Assembly (NCBI GenBank): GCA_003152955.1 | Contig: PMBQ01000225.1 | Span: 261-8,833 of the forward strand | DNA: 8,573 nucleotides | Source of the DNA: Candidatus Bathyarchaeota archaeon | GTDB lineage: Archaea; Thermoproteota; Bathyarchaeia; 40CM-2-53-6; FEN-987 | Direction: 5' to 3' | Part shown: piece after piece, positions 6,106 to 8,573 of the stretch | Layout of the letters: each line of letters starts with the position of its first letter | Position numbering within the stretch: the stretch's first letter is position 1 | Notes under the pieces: model-generated | Databases searched by the model: none | Seen by the model: the letters and a program-made list of their open reading frames with translations, nothing else | Told to the model about the DNA's origin: nothing | Made by a program: the position numbers and the translations under genes

Positions 6106-7644
6106 ATGGCCTCAATTGATGTATCACTAGCAAACATTCATCCTCGACAAGGGGTAATTACCCTATATGGGTACGGAACTTCCGTCCGCGTTGATCGCGG
6201 ACATCTCATTCTTGAGGACGGGATCGGGACGGACCGCCGACAAGCCCGCTTTCCACGTGTTGGACATGGTCTGCGACGTCTCATCGTGATCGGCTCAGAC
6301 GGCATGGTTTCCTTTGCCGCACTCCGCTGGTTAGCCGATCAGGAAGCGAGCTTTGTAATGCTTGAACGCGATGGCACAGTTCTTACTACGACCGGCCCAG
6401 TTCGATCTTCGGACTCCAAGCTCCGTCGGGCTCAATCCCTCGCCATTTCCAATGGAGCTGCCCTGCGAATCGCGCGGGAGTTAATCGGCAAGAAGCTAGT
6501 TGGACAAGAACAAGTCGCGCGACACAAGCTACTTGATTGTAAAACTGCGGACCTGATTGCACATTTCAAAGCTGATCTACCCAACGCTGACAGCATCTCC
6601 AAAGTTCGACTGATTGAGTCTCAAGCTGCCCGCGCGTATTGGTCAGCATGGAGCACATTACCAATTAACTTCCCTAAGAATGACCTGCCGCGCGTCCCTG
6701 AACATTGGCGTAGTTTCGGAACGCGGGTCTCGCCGTTGACGGGATCACCCAGACTCGCCGCAAATCCGCCGAACGCAATCCTTAATTACCTTTATTGCGT
6801 ATTGGAGTCTGAGGCTCGGCTCGCAGCTGCTGCATTGGGACTTGATCCCGGTTTAGGCGTTCTGCATGTTGATACTCCAGCTCGGGACAGTCTCGCTTGC
6901 GATCTTATGGAGCCGGTTCGCCCGAACGTCGATTCGTACTTGCTGGATTGGATTACAAAACAACCATTGAAGCGGGAGTGGTTCTTCGAACAGAGAGACG
7001 GCAACTGTCGATTGATGGGTCCCTTCGCCGTACGTCTATCTGAAACAGCAGCTATCTGGAGATCGGCGGTTGCTCCGATAGCGGAATGGGCAACTAAACA
7101 ATTCTGGTCAACGACACATAAGCGAACACAGAGCAATTTAGCGCCTACACACTTAACGCAGAGAAACAGACGCAAAGCTAAAGGCATGTCATCGGATAAA
7201 ATCGCGCCAATCGTACCCCAAATAGAAAATCTCTGCCCTGGCTGCGGGAAAATAATCCAGAATAGAAGTGCAAGTTGCTCAGATTGTGCGGTCTGTGACG
7301 CAACCAGGAACATGCTGAATGCTGCACGGATTGGACGTAGGACAGCAAACAGTCCTGAAGCCCGATTAAAACGTTCGAATACTCAGCGTAAGAATGCCTT
7401 AGCACAACATTCGTGGAAGCCATCGGACCAGCCTTCATGGCTCACACCAAAACTGTTCTGGCAGAAAATTCAGCCCCTGCTCTCAAACATTCCAACTTCC
7501 ATTATTCGGTCATCTATCGGAGTCTCCAGATGGTATGCGGGGAATATTCGAAAAGGCTACCGCCCCCATCCGAGGCACTGGGAGGCGCTAGCGCGATTGG
7601 TGGGGATGTCTATCGATCAGAAAACTCAAGCTGATCTTCTGTAA
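6106..7644 (+). CDS. cas1: Solo Cas1 integrase (casposase-like) with C-terminal zinc ribbon and HTH
   Basis: This 512-residue protein is clearly Cas1. After the beta-rich N-terminal domain (about 1-100) comes the helical catalytic domain with the metal-binding residues E171 (ESQAARAYW), H254 (GVLHVD), and D266 and E269 (ACDLMEPVRP). All are present, so DNA integrase activity is expected. Beyond the usual end of Cas1 (about 330 residues) it adds a basic linker, a four-cysteine zinc ribbon (C377, C380, C391, C394) and an HTH-like segment (GVSRWYAGNIRKGYRPHPRH, about 472-491). There is no Cas2 gene or CRISPR array nearby. With PolB and HNH in the divergent arm it most resembles a casposase, which joins element ends to target DNA. 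ATG 6106 is chosen because GGAGG (6096-6100) lies 5 nt upstream; the in-frame TTG at 6094 overlaps that site. Confidence 0.9.
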   Translation: MASIDVSLANIHPRQGVITLYGYGTSVRVDRGHLILEDGIGTDRRQARFPRVGHGLRRLIVIGSDGMVSFAALRWLADQEASFVMLERDGTVLTTTGPVRSSDSKLRRAQSLAISNGAALRIARELIGKKLVGQEQVARHKLLDCKTADLIAHFKADLPNADSISKVRLIESQAARAYWSAWSTLPINFPKNDLPRVPEHWRSFGTRVSPLTGSPRLAANPPNAILNYLYCVLESEARLAAAALGLDPGLGVLHVDTPARDSLACDLMEPVRPNVDSYLLDWITKQPLKREWFFEQRDGNCRLMGPFAVRLSETAAIWRSAVAPIAEWATKQFWSTTHKRTQSNLAPTHLTQRNRRKAKGMSSDKIAPIVPQIENLCPGCGKIIQNRSASCSDCAVCDATRNMLNAARIGRRTANSPEARLKRSNTQRKNALAQHSWKPSDQPSWLTPKLFWQKIQPLLSNIPTSIIRSSIGVSRWYAGNIRKGYRPHPRHWEALARLVGMSIDQKTQADLL

Positions 7645-7698
7645 GACTAATCAGCGATTTGGGAGTACACTGTTTTCGATTTTCCGTTAGGAGGCTCT

Positions 7699-8016
7699 AT
7701 GAAACGACCCCTTTCGGCCCTGTTTCTTACTATAGTTTTACTCTCGCAGATTCTCGTTACCCAAACCCATACTGCCTCAACATCTCAAAACAACTCTGCT
7801 TCCAGCAGCGCGAGTAATCACAACAAGCCGCCGAAACCAAAGTGTACAGACAATGGGACATATGTGAATAGTCAGGGCCAGACGGTCAAACGGCCTGAGA
7901 ACTGCTCCGGGCCCCCAGCTGGAGCGACTGCCCAGTGTCGGGATGGAACGTACAGCTTCAGCAGGAGTCGTCGTGGAACCTGTTCACATCATGGGGGTGT
8001 AGCAAAATGGCTATGA
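7699..8016 (+). CDS. Secreted small DUF3761-type protein
   Basis: A 105-residue protein with a clear N-terminal signal peptide (MKR followed by a hydrophobic run to about residue 20, then TQTHTA), so it should be exported. A low-complexity Ser/Asn linker (about 26-45) follows, and then the C-terminal block ATAQCRDGTYSFSRSRRGTC with SHHGGVAKWL, which is the hallmark of DUF3761, a small exported family of unknown function. Four cysteines in the mature part (in PKCTD, ENCSG, QCRDG and GTCSH) could form two disulfides. Its ATG has a perfect AGGAGG (7689-7694) 4 nt upstream. It starts 54 bp after cas1 on the same strand. Its function does not fit the module, so it is more likely host flank or passenger than a working part. 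Confidence 0.82.
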   Translation: MKRPLSALFLTIVLLSQILVTQTHTASTSQNNSASSSASNHNKPPKPKCTDNGTYVNSQGQTVKRPENCSGPPAGATAQCRDGTYSFSRSRRGTCSHHGGVAKWL

Positions 8017-8031
8017 AGAAGTTCTGGCCGA

Positions 8032-8037
8032 TATAAT
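8032..8037 (+). promoter_or_regulatory. Candidate -10 box for the proteasome-like gene
   Basis: A perfect TATAAT lies about 70 bp before the ATG at 8109, just after the DUF3761 stop. No good -35 box is visible at the right distance, so this remains tentative. Confidence 0.35.
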
Positions 8038-8054
8038 GCGAAATCGCGTTACTG

Positions 8055-8069
8055 TTCGGAGTCTCCGAA
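8055..8069 (+). terminator. Short perfect hairpin between DUF3761 gene and the next gene
   Basis: TTCGGA pairs with TCCGAA around a 3-nt loop, and TCTTAT follows. The stem is short and the following T run is poor, so it is a weak terminator at best. It could instead be a leader hairpin or a palindromic operator for the gene at 8109. Confidence 0.3.
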
Positions 8070-8108
8070 TCTTATGAGCATTTGCCATAATTCTGCGGTG
8101 TTGCTGAC

Positions 8109-8573
8109 ATGACAGCTGAAATCGCAATCATCAACAAGAATGCTGTGGCATTGGCCGCAGATAGCGCCGTTACTTTACGCGATCCAGATAATTCGAAGAT
8201 ATACAACACGGCTAACAAGTTGTTCATGTTGTCGAAATTTGAACCAGTTGGGATCATGGTATTCGGGTCCGCCGAATTCATGTCAGTCCCTTGGGAAACA
8301 ATAATCAAGATGTATCGCGCAGACTTGGGAACTAAGAGTTTTTCGAAGTTAAGCAACTATTCAGAACATTTTTTTCATTTCTTGGAGACGAATGCACTCC
8401 TGTTTTCGGAAGAACGCCAGACAGCGGCGTTCCGGTCTGCAATATCGACGATGTTCAGGAGAATCCGCTGGCAGATAGATGAAGAAGTGAAGTCAGCGAT
8501 TGGAAAAGGCCCTATAACAGACCAGGATGTTGAACAGATATGCAAAAAGAACATTAACGAGTATTACGCTAAC
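8109..8573 (+). CDS. Proteasome-like Ntn-hydrolase family protein, N-terminal part
   Basis: An open frame of 155 codons running off the window end. The N-terminus, MTAEIAIINKNAVALAADSA, closely resembles the first strands of proteasome beta and HslV-type N-terminal nucleophile hydrolases. Removing Met would expose Thr2 as residue 1. D18 then falls exactly at position 17, the conserved Asp of the family (the ADS motif), and K37 in NKLFML is near the expected Lys33 position. Conserved bacterial proteins of this kind are usually annotated as hypothetical; substrate and assembly are unknown to me. The frame upstream is closed by TAA at 8088-8090, so ATG 8109 is the only reasonable start, with a weak GGTG before it. 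It is probably a host gene. Confidence 0.7.
   Translation, partial: MTAEIAIINKNAVALAADSAVTLRDPDNSKIYNTANKLFMLSKFEPVGIMVFGSAEFMSVPWETIIKMYRADLGTKSFSKLSNYSEHFFHFLETNALLFSEERQTAAFRSAISTMFRRIRWQIDEEVKSAIGKGPITDQDVEQICKKNINEYYAN

Larger units (their letters stand above)
889..7644. mobile_element. Casposon-like module (PolB - HNH - HTH / coiled-coil protein - Cas1)
   Basis: Five genes in two divergent arms share a central AT-rich regulatory region. The combination of a solo Cas1 integrase, a family B DNA polymerase with intact proofreading and polymerase motifs, an HNH nuclease and an HTH protein is the known core set of casposons, the Cas1-carrying self-synthesising transposons. There is no Cas2, effector gene or CRISPR array in the window. 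The coordinates mark only the outer gene ends, because no convincing terminal inverted repeats or target-site duplication could be found by eye. The element may extend further, or it may be an immobile descendant. The core of about 6.8 kb is small but compatible with the group. Confidence 0.65.

Noticed and set aside
6792..7313. A 173-codon minus-strand open frame inside cas1.
   Set aside because: It runs opposite to the catalytic part of cas1 and resembles no protein; it is a shadow of the coding strand.
873..8102. AACACCGC at 873-880 and its inverted copy GCGGTGTT at 8095-8102 as terminal inverted repeats.
   Set aside because: Only 8 bp, with no extension on either side. A match of this size is expected by chance given the lengths compared.
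7645..8108. CRISPR array near cas1.
   Set aside because: No regularly spaced repeats of 20-40 bp exist in either right-hand gap or anywhere else in the window. The only phased repeat is the 7-10 bp set in the divergent promoter.
881..8111. CATGTCA at 881-887 and TGACATG at 8105-8111 as a second inverted pair at the module edges.
   Set aside because: Seven bases only. Its order relative to the AACACCGC pair is swapped between the two sides, and the right copy overlaps a start codon.

Overview
The window is bacterial DNA of roughly balanced base composition. It has a Shine-Dalgarno-led gene organisation and bacterial signalling genes at one end. The mix of a GGDEF protein, a cysteine-bearing receiver protein, a DUF3761 secreted protein and the solo-Cas1 module would fit a soil bacterium such as an Acidobacteriote. 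That assignment is a guess; no rRNA or other marker gene is present.

Layout. At 1-120 is the C-terminal end of a GGDEF (diguanylate cyclase) gene on the + strand. It converges on a minus-strand single-domain response regulator (304-738). From 889 to 7644 lies the main interest, a divergently transcribed five-gene module. On the minus strand, in transcription order, are a small basic helix-turn-helix (HTH) protein (4304-4900), an HNH nuclease (3867-4307) and a large family B DNA polymerase with a 3'-5' exonuclease domain (889-3855). These three are tightly packed and probably form one operon. On the plus strand are a coiled-coil protein of unknown function (5046-6065) and a solo Cas1 integrase (6106-7644) carrying a zinc ribbon and an HTH at its C-terminus. 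The two arms are separated by an AT-rich stretch of about 145 bp. It holds three TACATGG repeats at exact 33-bp steps plus short inverted repeats, and it looks like a shared operator/promoter region. Downstream are a secreted DUF3761 protein (7699-8016) and the start of a proteasome-like Ntn-hydrolase gene (8109 to the window end). These last two, like the signalling genes on the left, are probably host flank rather than part of the module, though this cannot be decided here.

Interpretation. Cas1 without Cas2, CRISPR array or effector, together with a family B DNA polymerase, an HNH nuclease and HTH proteins, is the gene set of a casposon: a self-synthesising transposon whose Cas1 (casposase) integrates the element. 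The module therefore looks like a bacterial casposon or a derived, possibly domesticated, relative. In this picture the polymerase copies the element, Cas1 integrates it, HNH and the unknown coiled-coil protein assist, and the HTH protein controls the divergent promoter. No convincing terminal inverted repeats or target-site duplication were found by eye, so mobility is not shown. The C-terminal DNA-binding domains on both Cas1 and the polymerase, and the unknown partner gene directly before cas1, are the less familiar parts.
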